Assembly: GCA_949840935.1 (NCBI GenBank) | Contig: CATKXX010000005.1 | Location: 58,437 to 122,436 of the forward strand | Source: an uncultured Acetatifactor sp. | GTDB taxonomy: Bacteria; Bacillota; Clostridia; Lachnospirales; Lachnospiraceae | Direction: 5' to 3' | Length of the DNA stretch: 64,000 nucleotides | Shown here: piece after piece, positions 24,625-35,100 of the stretch | How positions within the stretch are numbered: position 1 is the first letter of the stretch | Layout of the letters: every line of letters starts with the position of its first letter | The notes under the pieces: model-generated | Seen by the model: only the letters and a program-made list of their open reading frames with translations | The model's database searches: none | Told to the model about the DNA's origin: nothing | Translations under genes and position numbers: made by a program

Positions 24625-26214
24625 TCCAGGCACATCCTTTCCGCTGCCGCTCATGATCTCATGGAGCATCTGCATTAAAATTCCCGCAAATTCTTCCGGG
24701 CTCTCCTGGGGCGCCGTGTGCCCCCAGCCCTCCATCAGGCGCATCTCTTTTTCCGGCGCCGTGATCACGTTAAAATAGTCCTCCGTATATTTCACCGGAG
24801 TGATCCAGTCACACGACCCCGAGATAAATCCCACAGGAACCTGATATTCCGTTCCAAAAGCGTATACGTCCTCCGTGCTGATATAATCAAAAAGCTGGCC
24901 GTTCAGCTCTATAAAATCAGAGAGGCTTCCCAGCTGCTTTCCAAACCAGAGTACATCGTACACCCCCAGGTAAGGGGAGGTCAGCGCGGTCCATATGTAA
25001 TTGCTCTCCTTTTCAGGCGTGTGATAGGGCGACACATAATTTCTCAACGCCATCATATTTTCCAGGTTTGCATCCGCCTGATATCTTTCAAAAGCAGCGA
25101 TCATGGGTTCCGTATCATCCCCCTTTTCCATTGCAATGGCAAGCGCATCCTCATAGGCATAAATCTCGCTTCCGGCTGCGCCCATCTGCCCCACGCCCAC
25201 GTAGGCCGCCACTTTTTCCGGATGGTCTATGGCATATCTGCTTCCCACCATGGTTCCATAAGAATGTCCCACTAATATAACCTTTTGCTGTTGAAACCTG
25301 TCACAGGCATAGTCAACCAGTGCGTCCAGATCCGCCTGGGCCTGTTCAAAAGTAGCCGTTTCGTTGTAAGGATCCCTGTCCTTATTTTCATAATATGTCC
25401 TGCCGCATCCCCGCTGATTCCACGCGATCACCGTATAGCTGTCTTTGAGGTAGTCGGAAAACGCAGCGGTTTCCATTGTGTCGGGACTTGCCGGGCCGCC
25501 ATGGATCCATATAATGACAGGATTATCCAAATCTTCCCCCCGGATCAGGCAGTACTGTCTCTGTCCGCATAATTCAAGGTAGACTTCTTCCTGAATTCCA
25601 TTATCACCATGTACATAACCCCTGATCGCATTAACGTTCCTGACCCCCGTAATGACCGTGATCAGGCCAAAAACAGCCGTCAGAAGAATCGTGGGGACAA
25701 TACGGACAATCCGAAGGATAAGTCCCCTCTTTTTCCCGGGGCCTGAAACTTCCCTTCTGTGCGACAAATGGATTCCGATATGTCCAATGCCCAACAGGAT
25801 TGTCGCAAAAAGCAGGAAAAAATTCCCGCCGTAAATCCCCAGGAAGAAAAAGGCCGCAACCGGCAGGCTCGCCCCGGCAACCGGGATTCCGAGAAAAGAA
25901 GAATAAAAATCCGCCATGGTCTGCCCGCTGCGAAAGTACCTGATCCAATAACCCTCATAGAGCAACATTGCCGACACGGCAAGCAGAAGCCATGCTGTCC
26001 AGGGATTCGGTTCCCGCAGATTAAAATCAGTGAATGACAATGATATGACACAGACCAGTACTTCCCCAACCCTTTCAAACAGCAATAATATTTTATTTTC
26101 CCCTGAGGCATATTTCTCATAGTCCTTCGGTTTATGCCTCGTCCAGATCATGTTGGGAATAAACAGCATGATCAGAAAAATCAGGCTTACATATGAAAAT
26201 CCAAAATGAATCAT
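24616..26214 (-). CDS. Membrane-anchored alpha/beta hydrolase (proline iminopeptidase-like)
   Basis: A 532-residue protein. Residues 1-200 contain about six transmembrane helices, the first set resembling an isoprenylcysteine methyltransferase/DUF1295-like bundle. Residues about 210-525 are an alpha/beta hydrolase: oxyanion motif HGGP at 238-241, WNQRGCGRT near 265, nucleophile Ser318 in VGHSYGT, an Asp in SGSCDWITP and His in EGWGHTAP near the end. The motif set matches prolyl aminopeptidase-type enzymes. The final residues GVH and the stop come from the MITE, so the original C-terminus may be altered. GGAGGATAAAG precedes the ATG, two bases after the upstream gene. Confidence 0.85.
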   Translation of the reverse strand: MIHFGFSYVSLIFLIMLFIPNMIWTRHKPKDYEKYASGENKILLLFERVGEVLVCVISLSFTDFNLREPNPWTAWLLLAVSAMLLYEGYWIRYFRSGQTMADFYSSFLGIPVAGASLPVAAFFFLGIYGGNFFLLFATILLGIGHIGIHLSHRREVSGPGKKRGLILRIVRIVPTILLTAVFGLITVITGVRNVNAIRGYVHGDNGIQEEVYLELCGQRQYCLIRGEDLDNPVIIWIHGGPASPDTMETAAFSDYLKDSYTVIAWNQRGCGRTYYENKDRDPYNETATFEQAQADLDALVDYACDRFQQQKVILVGHSYGTMVGSRYAIDHPEKVAAYVGVGQMGAAGSEIYAYEDALAIAMEKGDDTEPMIAAFERYQADANLENMMALRNYVSPYHTPEKESNYIWTALTSPYLGVYDVLWFGKQLGSLSDFIELNGQLFDYISTEDVYAFGTEYQVPVGFISGSCDWITPVKYTEDYFNVITAPEKEMRLMEGWGHTAPQESPEEFAGILMQMLHEIMSGSGKDVPGVH

Positions 26215-26216
26215 CT

Positions 26217-26579
26217 TTATCCTCCGTCCCGTAATATATTCCTGACTGTCTGTTCCAATTCGGCATCGGGCAAATCATACGGAAATGGATCCGCATCTTC
26301 ATATGGCCCCTCCTTCCGTTTTGAAAATTCCAAAATAAGATAAGGCTTTTCCGAAAAGTATATCCTGTCCACTCGTATATACTCGTTTCCCATTTTCCAG
26401 ATATGCTGCCAGATTTTTTCAGACAGATAAGAACCGTCCGTTGATACCCATGTTTTTGTTTCACAGCAATCATCAATTAATTCTGCGCCATACTTCTGTA
26501 ATATCTTTTCCACAGAATAAATCCGTGCAAGGAATTCTGCTTTATCGATGCAGGAATACGGCCGCTGACATTCTTTCAA
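26217..26579 (-). CDS. Hypothetical protein upstream of the hydrolase
   Basis: Unassigned protein of about 120 residues with a TTG start at 26579 (GGTGAT is the only ribosome site). It is soluble and mixed alpha/beta by appearance, with a central segment EYIRVDRIYFSEKPYLILEF and an acidic tail. It ends two bases before the hydrolase start, so they are co-transcribed. The non-ATG start and lack of upstream similarity leave open that the N-terminus is truncated. Confidence 0.5.
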   Translation of the reverse strand: MKECQRPYSCIDKAEFLARIYSVEKILQKYGAELIDDCCETKTWVSTDGSYLSEKIWQHIWKMGNEYIRVDRIYFSEKPYLILEFSKRKEGPYEDADPFPYDLPDAELEQTVRNILRDGG

Positions 26580-26632
26580 ATCGCATCACCAGCTTTCTTA
26601 ATTTATATACAGCGCATGCAGACACATTCTAT

Positions 26633-29600
26633 CTAATGCCTTACCGAGAAATAATTGATCAATATATCCTTGATATGGCTGTAGCGCCTGGCATAGGAAT
26701 TTTCCACCCGGATGATCTGCATATTATGGGCCTTGCAGATTTCGTTCTTCTTCCGATCCCGGTTCCTCACCACCTCATCCTCGAAATGCTCCTTTCCGTC
26801 CAGCTCGATTGCCAGTACCGGAATATCCGCCTGCCCCTGACGCTCGTACACCACAAAATCAAAACGCCCCGAGTAAAACAGGTCGCTGTAATTCACATTC
26901 TCTTCAAAGACCTGGGAAATGGCCACCTCCTTCTTCACATCATAGCGGTTCTGGGACAGCCATATATTCTCCAGGGCGTGGTTCAGGTTCGCCATAAAGG
27001 CATCCTCCGTGGCGGTGCTGAAGGGCTTCACGCCCAGCGCCCTGGAATTGGCATTCCTTTTGGTAACCACGGATTCCCCGTTCTTTTTCACATACTCCAC
27101 AAGCTCGAACAGGTCATCCTCCCCGCCCCTCTGGTGCAGGCGCGTGAGATTCTCATAATCCGAGAGCACGACCAGCTTCTCCCTGGCCCGGGAGGTGGCC
27201 ACATTGATCAGCTCTTTATTGTTTTTCAGCCACTCATACGTACCCGCCCGGGTCTGGTCGGTGATCGCCGTGGAGAAGAGCACCACATCCTTCTCATCCC
27301 CCTGGAAGGCGTGAACCGTGCCGCACGCCACGTTCTGCAGCCCCTCCTTCTGCAGGGCATCCTCGATCAGCTTCCTCTGGTTTACAAAGGGTGTGATGAC
27401 CCCCACCGCCTTGTCCTGATTTTCCCGGGCATACCGGATGATTTCCTGCACCTCCCGGTCAGCCGTGTTCCTGACCTGATTGTCGCTGCTCTTTACGTCC
27501 AGATACACCAGCGGCCGGGGTTCGGCGCTCTGAGAACAGATATTCAGCTTTGAATTGTAATACTTCCGGTTATTAAATTCTATGATCTTCCGGTTACAGC
27601 GGTAGTGATTGTGCAAAAGCACCTCGTCGCTGACCGCGTCGCAGGCCAGGAATGTCTTATAAATGGAATTTTTCCGATAATCGTACTCCTCCGCCACCTG
27701 ATACCGCTTCCGCAGCTTCTGGTTTGCCATTTCATCCAACAGGATCACCGGGTTCAGCTGCTGCGGGTCGCCCACCAGCATCAGGTTCTCCCCCCGGATC
27801 ACCGGCACCAGGGATACCGCCGTATTGCACTGGCTGGCCTCGTCGATAATGGTCATGTCAAACATGGGCTCCGGCTCCCCCAGCTTATGAGCGGAGATGC
27901 AGGTGGTGATCATCACCGGGAAAATCTTCTGCAGCTTCTTCACGTTCTCTGTCCGGCTGAGATATTTGCTGAGACTGACGGCCTGCTTCTCCCCCTCTTC
28001 CTCAAAGATAATGTGCCGCAGCTCCTGATACTTCTCCTCGTCCAGCCTCTTGATATAACGGGCGGAGGTATAAAAGAGATACTTATATAATTCATCCAGA
28101 TCATCGTCCAGCAGCGCAAGAGCTTCCCTGTCCGTAACCTCCCCCAGGGCGCCGAGCTTCTTTTTGACCCGCTCCAGCTGCCTGCCCTGGAGATCCGCCT
28201 GAAAGGGAACCATCTCCAGAGAGGCCCTGACCCTGCCCTGGTATTCCAGCATCCTGTCCAGGGTCTCCCGCCGCTCCTTCAGATCCAGCACATCCTCGTA
28301 TTTTTTCAGCAGATTGGACAGCGTTTTCGCCCGCGCCGTCCGGTCGCCCTTATTTCTGTCCAATGTAGACTCAAAGACGGTGATTTCCTGCGCCTGCAGG
28401 TACACTCTTTTGATATAGGCCGCCGCTTCCTTCACCTTGTCCATGTTGCCCACACGCAGCACGGGAAAAAGGATCCTCCTCCCTCTGTATTCCATGGTAA
28501 GCAGCTTCTCAAACACACTGTTGATGGGATGATTGTTATAAGAGGCAAAGAGAACCGTCCTCTCGTTAAAAAAGGCTGTCACTATGGTATTGATAATGGT
28601 GTTTGTCTTGCCCGTCCCGGGCGGCCCCTGGATGTACGCCACCGGATATTTCATGGCGTTGTTTATGGCCAGGAGCTGATCCAGGTTAATCCTCCTGTCA
28701 ATCAGGGTAATGGGATACTCTTTGCGCCGGATGGGGCGGCTCAGAAGATCCCCGAAAAAGGCCTTTATGGGCACGGCAGCCTTGCCCGCATTATATCTGT
28801 CCATGACCGCCCGGTATTCCCTGTGCAGATCCAGCACCACTTCCATCCCCAGGCCGATCACATAGGGCATATCGTCCACCCCCGTGACCTGCTTCGTGTG
28901 GGCCGTCACACAATCCCTGATCCGCTCCTGATTCGCCTCAAAATCCTTTAAAAGCTCATACTCCTCCGCGTCCAGGTATTTCCGGATACTCTCTTTCGTA
29001 TCCCCCATAATAAACTCTGTGCATATGGTAATCTCATCATCCGGCCGCAGGAGCCTGTTTTTTACATCCAGCTGCAGCCTCCGGTAAGCCAGCACATACA
29101 GGCCCCTGTTCGTATGGATGCTTAAGACATTCATGGCCAGCTGTTGGATCACCAGCTTCCCGTCCCTGCGCTCCCGCTCCTCCATCTTATACTGGAAGTG
29201 CTTCACAATGGCCTGGAACTGCGCCGCCGTAAGCTGGTAACTCTCCCCCTGGAAGCTCTCCCTGTCCAGGAACTGTACCAGCTCGAAATTGGAATAATAG
29301 GGGGTGGTGTCCATGCGGTTACACATCTCCAGATAATTCAGGATCTTCAGATTGGCCACATTCTCAAACAGCGGCTTATATTTATGGGGATTCAGATAAA
29401 TGTCCTGCACCAGATCCTGGTTTACCGGACAGTAAGAGCCCTCGACAATCTGCGAGGATAAAATGGAATCTATATAGATGGTATCGTAGGAATCCGTCGT
29501 GTACCTGCCCAGATGCAGGCCGTCAACAGAGAGCGTCCGCCTGGCCGCATTCAGATTGCGGATCCCTATCCAGTATTTCGTGATCTGTTCTTCCCTGTTT

Positions 29601-29668
29601 TTATATTCGATCTTCAGCCATTTCCCCTCGTGGACGGCCCTGAAGATATCGTGGTGTATGCTGTTCAT
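26633..29668 (-). CDS. WYL-domain SF1 helicase fused to a PD-(D/E)XK nuclease
   Basis: A large protein of 1,011 residues. The ATG at 29668 is preferred over that at 29689 because GGAAAGGGAG lies just before it. Residues about 8-75 resemble a WYL ligand-binding domain (WLKIEYKNREEQITKYW). An Upf1/Dna2-type superfamily 1 helicase follows: Walker A GPPGTGKT at 348-355, IIDEASQ near 609, VGDPQQLNP near 634, HNHYRCN, TVHAFQGDEKDVV and NVATSRAREKL. The last 120 residues hold a nuclease-like core, SGRFDFVV then LAIELDGKEHF, with the Asp, Glu and Lys of DUF2726/Vsr-type PD-(D/E)XK enzymes. Single-gene helicase-nucleases of this design are often defence proteins; that role is inference. Confidence 0.8.
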   Translation of the reverse strand: MNSIHHDIFRAVHEGKWLKIEYKNREEQITKYWIGIRNLNAARRTLSVDGLHLGRYTTDSYDTIYIDSILSSQIVEGSYCPVNQDLVQDIYLNPHKYKPLFENVANLKILNYLEMCNRMDTTPYYSNFELVQFLDRESFQGESYQLTAAQFQAIVKHFQYKMEERERRDGKLVIQQLAMNVLSIHTNRGLYVLAYRRLQLDVKNRLLRPDDEITICTEFIMGDTKESIRKYLDAEEYELLKDFEANQERIRDCVTAHTKQVTGVDDMPYVIGLGMEVVLDLHREYRAVMDRYNAGKAAVPIKAFFGDLLSRPIRRKEYPITLIDRRINLDQLLAINNAMKYPVAYIQGPPGTGKTNTIINTIVTAFFNERTVLFASYNNHPINSVFEKLLTMEYRGRRILFPVLRVGNMDKVKEAAAYIKRVYLQAQEITVFESTLDRNKGDRTARAKTLSNLLKKYEDVLDLKERRETLDRMLEYQGRVRASLEMVPFQADLQGRQLERVKKKLGALGEVTDREALALLDDDLDELYKYLFYTSARYIKRLDEEKYQELRHIIFEEEGEKQAVSLSKYLSRTENVKKLQKIFPVMITTCISAHKLGEPEPMFDMTIIDEASQCNTAVSLVPVIRGENLMLVGDPQQLNPVILLDEMANQKLRKRYQVAEEYDYRKNSIYKTFLACDAVSDEVLLHNHYRCNRKIIEFNNRKYYNSKLNICSQSAEPRPLVYLDVKSSDNQVRNTADREVQEIIRYARENQDKAVGVITPFVNQRKLIEDALQKEGLQNVACGTVHAFQGDEKDVVLFSTAITDQTRAGTYEWLKNNKELINVATSRAREKLVVLSDYENLTRLHQRGGEDDLFELVEYVKKNGESVVTKRNANSRALGVKPFSTATEDAFMANLNHALENIWLSQNRYDVKKEVAISQVFEENVNYSDLFYSGRFDFVVYERQGQADIPVLAIELDGKEHFEDEVVRNRDRKKNEICKAHNMQIIRVENSYARRYSHIKDILINYFSVRH

Positions 29669-29761
29669 ATCGGCTCCCTTTCCTTCCATTACAGACTATC
29701 ACTTTTTGCTTCTGTCGTAAATATGGAAGCGCGATACAAACATAAAATAACCTTCTTCTGG

Positions 29762-30304
29762 TCAGAAATCCAGCTCTGCCAGATTCATGGAAAATCCTGG
29801 GAAGATTCCCACCGGAATATCATCGGTAAAAGAATATTCTTCCATGTCATTGTTGAAAAAAGTATACACCAGTACCACATCCTTTCTCGGGTCTGCGATC
29901 CAATATTCCCGGACGCCTGCGGAACGGTATTTAAACAGCTTTATATTATAGTCCATACGGACGCTTCCGGCGGAAACCACCTCAATGATCCAGTCAGGTG
30001 CACCGTCACAGCCCTTATCATTCAGTTTTTCAGGATCGCAGACGACACTGATATCCGGCTCCACATAATTCCTGTCGTCCCGGTTCAGAAAAACCGCAAA
30101 AGGGGCGATATATGGTCTGCAGGAACCGCCCTGATCTCTGATGTATTCCCGAATGACCGCAAATAATTCCCCTGCTATTTCCTGATGCCTGCGGCTGGGA
30201 GGCGCCATGCCATATATTTTTCCATCAACCAACTCCGCCCGCGTCCCATCCGGAAGGGCATAGATATCATCAACCGTATAAATCCTTTCCTGAAGCAGCG
30301 GCAT
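29762..30304 (-). CDS. Uma2-family endonuclease (DUF820)
   Basis: A 180-residue PD-(D/E)XK protein. The ATG at 30304 is chosen because AAGAAGGAG precedes it; the frame is open further upstream but without a site. Visible are YTVDDIYALPDGTRAELVDG at the start, VEPDISVVCD with the active-site Asp near residue 98, WIIEVVS with the Glu near 118, and KLFKYRSAGVREYWIADP. Uma2 proteins are widespread in Firmicutes and cyanobacteria and their role is unsettled. It is 93 bp upstream of the helicase-nuclease gene on the same strand. Confidence 0.88.
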   Translation of the reverse strand: MPLLQERIYTVDDIYALPDGTRAELVDGKIYGMAPPSRRHQEIAGELFAVIREYIRDQGGSCRPYIAPFAVFLNRDDRNYVEPDISVVCDPEKLNDKGCDGAPDWIIEVVSAGSVRMDYNIKLFKYRSAGVREYWIADPRKDVVLVYTFFNNDMEEYSFTDDIPVGIFPGFSMNLAELDF

Positions 30305-30506
30305 AAAATATTTCTCCTTCTTACAAATAATATGTCTGCATTTGAATGATATCATGAAAACAATATTCACGCAATAAAAAACGCTTCAGCACTCTCAATT
30401 TACCTAATATCTTTCCCTTGTAATTTGCCAGCGCAAATGATAAAATTTAAGCCTTGAAAACAAAGGAAACTTACAAAAACCATCATTTGAAATTGAGGAG
30501 GCCACT

Positions 30507-30809
30507 ATGAAGTTAAGTCATTCGGTAAGCGGAGCTGTCAGGCAATTTTCCTATTGGATCGCAAACGGAACCGTTGGTCATCCACTGTTAGAGGGTATTG
30601 ATTATTTTGACGAATTCAGGGAAAGCCCAAGCTTGCTCGAGACAGTGTACGCCATTTTTATGAACAACCTTGAGGTCAACGAAAACGGCGAAGTCCTGAA
30701 TGCGAAATATGCGGAACAGAGAGCCGCCCAGTACATAAAGCAGTGGTGTGTGAAAGAGTATACGGCTGACCCTTCTTTCGCTGGCTCAGAGGAAACGGAA
30801 TTATATTGA
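30507..30809 (+). CDS. Conserved hypothetical protein (DUF7677-like)
   Basis: Soluble acidic protein of 100 residues with GAGGAGG before the ATG. Opening LSHSVSGAVRQFSYWIANGT and the later KYAEQRAAQYIKQWC recall a small conserved family (DUF7677, from memory). Function unknown; such small single-domain proteins are often immunity-like, but nothing nearby proves it. Its end overlaps by nine bases the convergent fragment at 30801-31085. Confidence 0.6.
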   Translation: MKLSHSVSGAVRQFSYWIANGTVGHPLLEGIDYFDEFRESPSLLETVYAIFMNNLEVNENGEVLNAKYAEQRAAQYIKQWCVKEYTADPSFAGSEETELY

Positions 30810-31085
30810 AACAGACGTGGCTCTTTTCTGATCCTGCACAGTCAGCTCCATGTAGGCGGGCTCATCTCCGCAGTTTCTTTCATCCCGATTTCTTTCCTCA
30901 TCCTGCCATGGTGGATAAACAGATGTTTCCTGTACCCCTGGCACAGCTTTCAGTTCCATAAGGAGCTTTCGGTGTGCCGTTGTGTCGGCACACTGATATA
31001 TTCCCTTTTCTTTGGGAGTATGGCTTTCATTATGCCACTGTCCGCCTTTACCTTCAACTTCTGTTTCAGGAATATTTTTTAATTC
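30801..31085 (-). pseudogene. 5'-truncated gene fragment
   Basis: A minus-strand frame of about 94 codons without a start codon at its beginning (it opens right after a TAA at 31086-31088). It reads like real protein: KNIPETEVEGKGGQWHN, KGIYQCADTTAHRKLLMELK and VPGVQETSVYPPWQDEERN. No family is recognised. Most likely the C-terminal remnant of a decayed gene. The remaining 31086-31183 shows nothing. Confidence 0.4.
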
Positions 31086-31183
31086 TTATCTATTTCATGG
31101 AAAAATATAATAGAAAATATCAGATGTGATACCTTAAATTTGATAGGAATATCTGTATTATCACGGAACCCCCTAACTTTTGC

Positions 31184-32125
31184 TCACATATCCCAGAGTG
31201 TCAGCTGCTCCTGCCTTAACGATTCGGCCTTCCTCTCCAAAATGTTATCCCCTTCCGCCACCCTCCCGCACAGAAGGGGAGAATTCACGTCATACAGCCT
31301 GCTTTTCTCCAAAACCCTGTTCAGGCTGGCATTGGCATAGCAATACAGGCACCCGTTTTTGCAGGTGTCATAGGCTCCAACGTCCACGCTTTCCACACAG
31401 CCGCATTCCTTTCTCTGATTCCTGTCCCTGCCCGCCTGAATCCGATATCCGGCAAGCCTCTCTATGAGCTCCCGGTCAATGCAGCTGTTATGCTCTATGC
31501 CGCAGGCTGCCAGGTCTATGGCTTCCGCGCAGGACACGGCTTTCATACCGCATCCCTCCGCTATGACGGCAAGCTCCCCGGCAAACGCTACAAGCTCCTC
31601 CCCGGTCAGGGAAATCCTTTGCAGCGTCTCCATATTTTTCCGTATCTTCGCATACATGTCCACGAAGCTGACCACACACTTCAGGGTGTATCCCCGAAGC
31701 TGCCCCGCGATCTGTTCAAAAGCTCTTAAATGATATTCGGGCGTGTACTGACCGTTGAAAAGAATGGGGTCGTACCTCCAGATCACCCTCTCTCTGCCAA
31801 TCCTGCGGGATAATTCCTGGAAAACAGGAATCATCACCTGCTTTTTATGAGGGACATTCCGCTCCATGTCGCTTCCATACCCGGTGAGAGTAAACTGGAA
31901 ATAAAAGGGATAAGGTTCCAGCTCCTTAAGCCTCGCCAGCATGGGGGCGGGATTTTTCGTCCAGAATACGATACAGTCCACCACCTCGGGAGATAACGGG
32001 ATCCTGCTGACCTGGCGGGCGTTCATGGGATTGCGGACATAGCAGTACCCCTCCTTGAGCCGGTGGAAAAACCACTCGGAATAATAGTTGGGGATATCCG
32101 TCCTGCGGCTGGCGCTTATGATCAT
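31184..32125 (-). CDS. DUF1848 protein (putative iron-sulfur, radical SAM-like)
   Basis: A protein of about 313 residues of the DUF1848 family. It opens MIISASRRTDIPNYYSEWF, contains FWTKNPAPM near residue 60, FTLTGYG near 86 and RYDPILFN near 125, and ends in a Cys cluster (CGCVES then CKNGCLYCYAN) that suggests a bound iron-sulfur cluster. The start is uncertain: ATG at 32125 has GAGG seven bases before it, while TTG at 32152 and ATG at 32137 are also in frame. Function is unknown, with relatives thought radical SAM-like. It starts 56 bp after the GH2 stop, so read-through from that gene is likely. Confidence 0.85.
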   Translation of the reverse strand: MIISASRRTDIPNYYSEWFFHRLKEGYCYVRNPMNARQVSRIPLSPEVVDCIVFWTKNPAPMLARLKELEPYPFYFQFTLTGYGSDMERNVPHKKQVMIPVFQELSRRIGRERVIWRYDPILFNGQYTPEYHLRAFEQIAGQLRGYTLKCVVSFVDMYAKIRKNMETLQRISLTGEELVAFAGELAVIAEGCGMKAVSCAEAIDLAACGIEHNSCIDRELIERLAGYRIQAGRDRNQRKECGCVESVDVGAYDTCKNGCLYCYANASLNRVLEKSRLYDVNSPLLCGRVAEGDNILERKAESLRQEQLTLWDM

Positions 32126-32181
32126 GATCAACCTCATTTCCGGGCTGCGCAAGTCTCCTTCCCGTTTCGGGAAATTCGCTC

Positions 32182-35100
32182 TCAGAGATGTGCCAGCTCA
32201 ATCCTCAGCACATGTACCCTGTCGTCATACTGGCAGCTCACATTTTGAATATAGGGAATCAGCGCGTTGACTTCCATCACAAAGGCTCCCCGGTCGGTCA
32301 CATAAGGGGCGCCGTCCATCAGGTTCTCCTGCCCGTTTACCAGCAGATGGGTTCTGCCGGCTTCCGCCACGATCGTGTTCTCACCGGAAGAAACCGTCAG
32401 TCTGCCTTTTTCCCTGTCAAACTCATAATTAAACAGCTCCCTGTCCTTCCAGGTTGACAGCATCCTGTCCAGAATGATCAGCACGGAGCCCCACACGCTC
32501 CCGTTTTTATTGACGCTGGGCACACCGCCGTTGTCCGGCTCCTGCCCCCGGATCAGAATCTTACAATAATCCTGCTCCGGCGCCTGATACTTCAACGCAT
32601 CCGCCGCGGGGATGGCAGGAAACGCATCCCTTCTCTCCGGTACCTTCTCCGGGTATTCGGCATACCATACATTGGGCGGATTCAGGCTTATGGGCGCTCT
32701 CTCCACCGCCACGCTTTCCCAGGATATTACCTCCGGGGCCGCTCCCTCCATCACAGCCCGCACCGTCACACTCCCCTGGCGGAAGGTGGATCGCAGGAAC
32801 ACTCTGTTAATCCCGCATTCCGCATAGACATAGGATTTGTGGATCACACTGTCCTCCCTGCCGTAACCGTTGAAGCGGCCGCTGTTGTAGCCGCCCAGAA
32901 ACTCTGCCTCCCCTTCCGTCTCAAAATCAATGCGGCTGTCGCACAGGGGACAGATCCTGCCCTCCCTGTCCATTACCTCCACATCCAGATAGGCAATGTC
33001 CGCCCCGTCCGCCAGAAACCCCCGGGGAGAGGTATGCAGGGTAAGCCGCAGCTTCGCGGGAGATCCCACGGTGTAAAGCACATCCCTTGCCGCCTCCCGG
33101 CCCCGGGAGTCAAAGCCCACGGCCTCGACACGATCCGGTTCACAGGAGTCTGTTCCCGCTGTTCTTCCGGTGACGTCAATATTTTCAAAGGGGAACAGGA
33201 AGCTGTTCACCGTCTTTTCGCTGACGCCCGCCTTTTCCCCGTTGATCCACAGCTCCATGCGCAGAATGTCATAGCTTCCCGCCACATACACCGTCTTCTT
33301 CTCCGGCTCCCTGTACGCATACTCTCCGGTCTCCTCCCAGTATTCTCCATTGAAAGCTTTTAACGGATAACGATAATTATCCTTCTCCCTTGGAGGATAA
33401 TTCCAGTGGCCGATAATCTTCACCATGGGCGTTTCCGACTGCATCACCTGATAGAGACAGTAATTCTGCTTCCGGATACGCACCGGATCCACCCTGCCGC
33501 TCATGCGGCCGTTCTCCGACCAGGACTGCCTGCCGTGCTGGGCGGAATCCGTCCAGCAGAGCGCTGCCGCCGCGCTGTACATATCCTTCCCGGAAGCGCC
33601 GCCGATGCGGTCATGGAAGAATTCCGCATATCCGCCCGCCTCCGCCAGAGCCAGCTCCTCCATGGTCAGATCCCAGAAATCCCGGCCCACCTGCTTTTTC
33701 CCTCCCTTTCCGATATAGCGGTTGGGGTAGTCAAAATCCGGCGGCGTAAAGTCGTCCCAAATCCTTCTGGGAGCCTCTTCCCTGCTGTACTCCGTCTCCG
33801 TGATGGGGCCGTGCTCTGCCAGAAAGCGTGCCGCGTGGCGGTTCAGCATGGTTCCCACATACTCCGACTCCGCCACGACATCCTCCGTATTGATGGTGCG
33901 GCAGCCCATAAAACGTCCGCCCCGGGGATCCAGCAGACGCTTCAGCTTCGTCATCTCCCTCATATGCTCCCTGCTGATGCTGTTATTACCCGCCTCCCAG
34001 AACAGAATGGAAGGGTGGTTGCGGAAAGCGATGATGATGTCCCTCATCAGCTCCACTCTCTGATCCCACTGCCGGCCGAAATTTTCCGCCTCCTTATCCC
34101 CGGCAGGCTGAGTGCATACCACGCCGTGTCGGTCACAGCTTCGGATATCCGGCAGTGAAGCCGCCACATGCATCCAGCGGATGTGGTTGGAATTGCTCTC
34201 CCGCAGCCACATCATATCCTGATCCTTCAGCCATTCCGGCGCCACACCCAGAGCTGCCCATTCGTTGGCGGCACGCTGGGCATAGCCCGTCAGCCACACG
34301 GCCCGGCCGTTGATCACGATCCCCCTGTCCCGGTCATATTCCACCTTCCGGAAGCCCGTCTCGATGATCTCCTCATCCACCGCTTCCCCCTGGATCAGAA
34401 GCTCCACCCTGACCCGGTACAAATAGGGATCCCGGATATCCCAGAACCGCAGGGAAAGCTCCTCCGACACGGCCTCCATCCTCTCTGTCCGCACAGAATC
34501 CGCAGCGGTGGGGCATACCTCCTCCTCCCCTGCAGGCACATAATGGCTCCTGCCATCCTCCAGGATCTCCTCCCGGTAAGCATCCCGGGGTGTAATAGAC
34601 AGAGGCGCATCCACCCGGCCTCCCGCCGGAAGCGTACCCTGCTCCGACAGAAAAGTATGTATGCGTGTACCGTCCAGCTGCTCCAGGGAAACCCTTAAAG
34701 CGGCGCTCACCGCCTCCTCACTCTCGTTTCGCAGCTCCGCCTCCACATGGACGCGGACGGTTCCCTTTTCTAAGTCATAGTCGCTGCCATACACATATGT
34801 GCCCCTGGTCTGCAGATTGCTGTACAGGGGCAGGGTCAGATAGGTTCCGGGCTTTACATGCAGGTATACCGGACGGGTAATCCCTCCCAGGGAAGGATTA
34901 AAGTCATTGCAATTCCAGAAAAAGCCCACCCCCTGCCTGTCCTCCGGCACCGCTTCCTCCTGGGCCAGCAGATAGGAGCCCGGCTCCACTCCCGGCACAT
35001 TGGGCGTCTCCGCAATACAGAAGGGAATATTCCGGGTAGCCGTATTATCCGTTACCAGGGCGATCAGATTCTCCCCCTGGAAATCCACATAGGAAGTGAT

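Noticed and set aside
26441..27553. Plus-strand frame of 370 codons
   Set aside because: Antisense to the helicase-nuclease gene; no ribosome site or domain.
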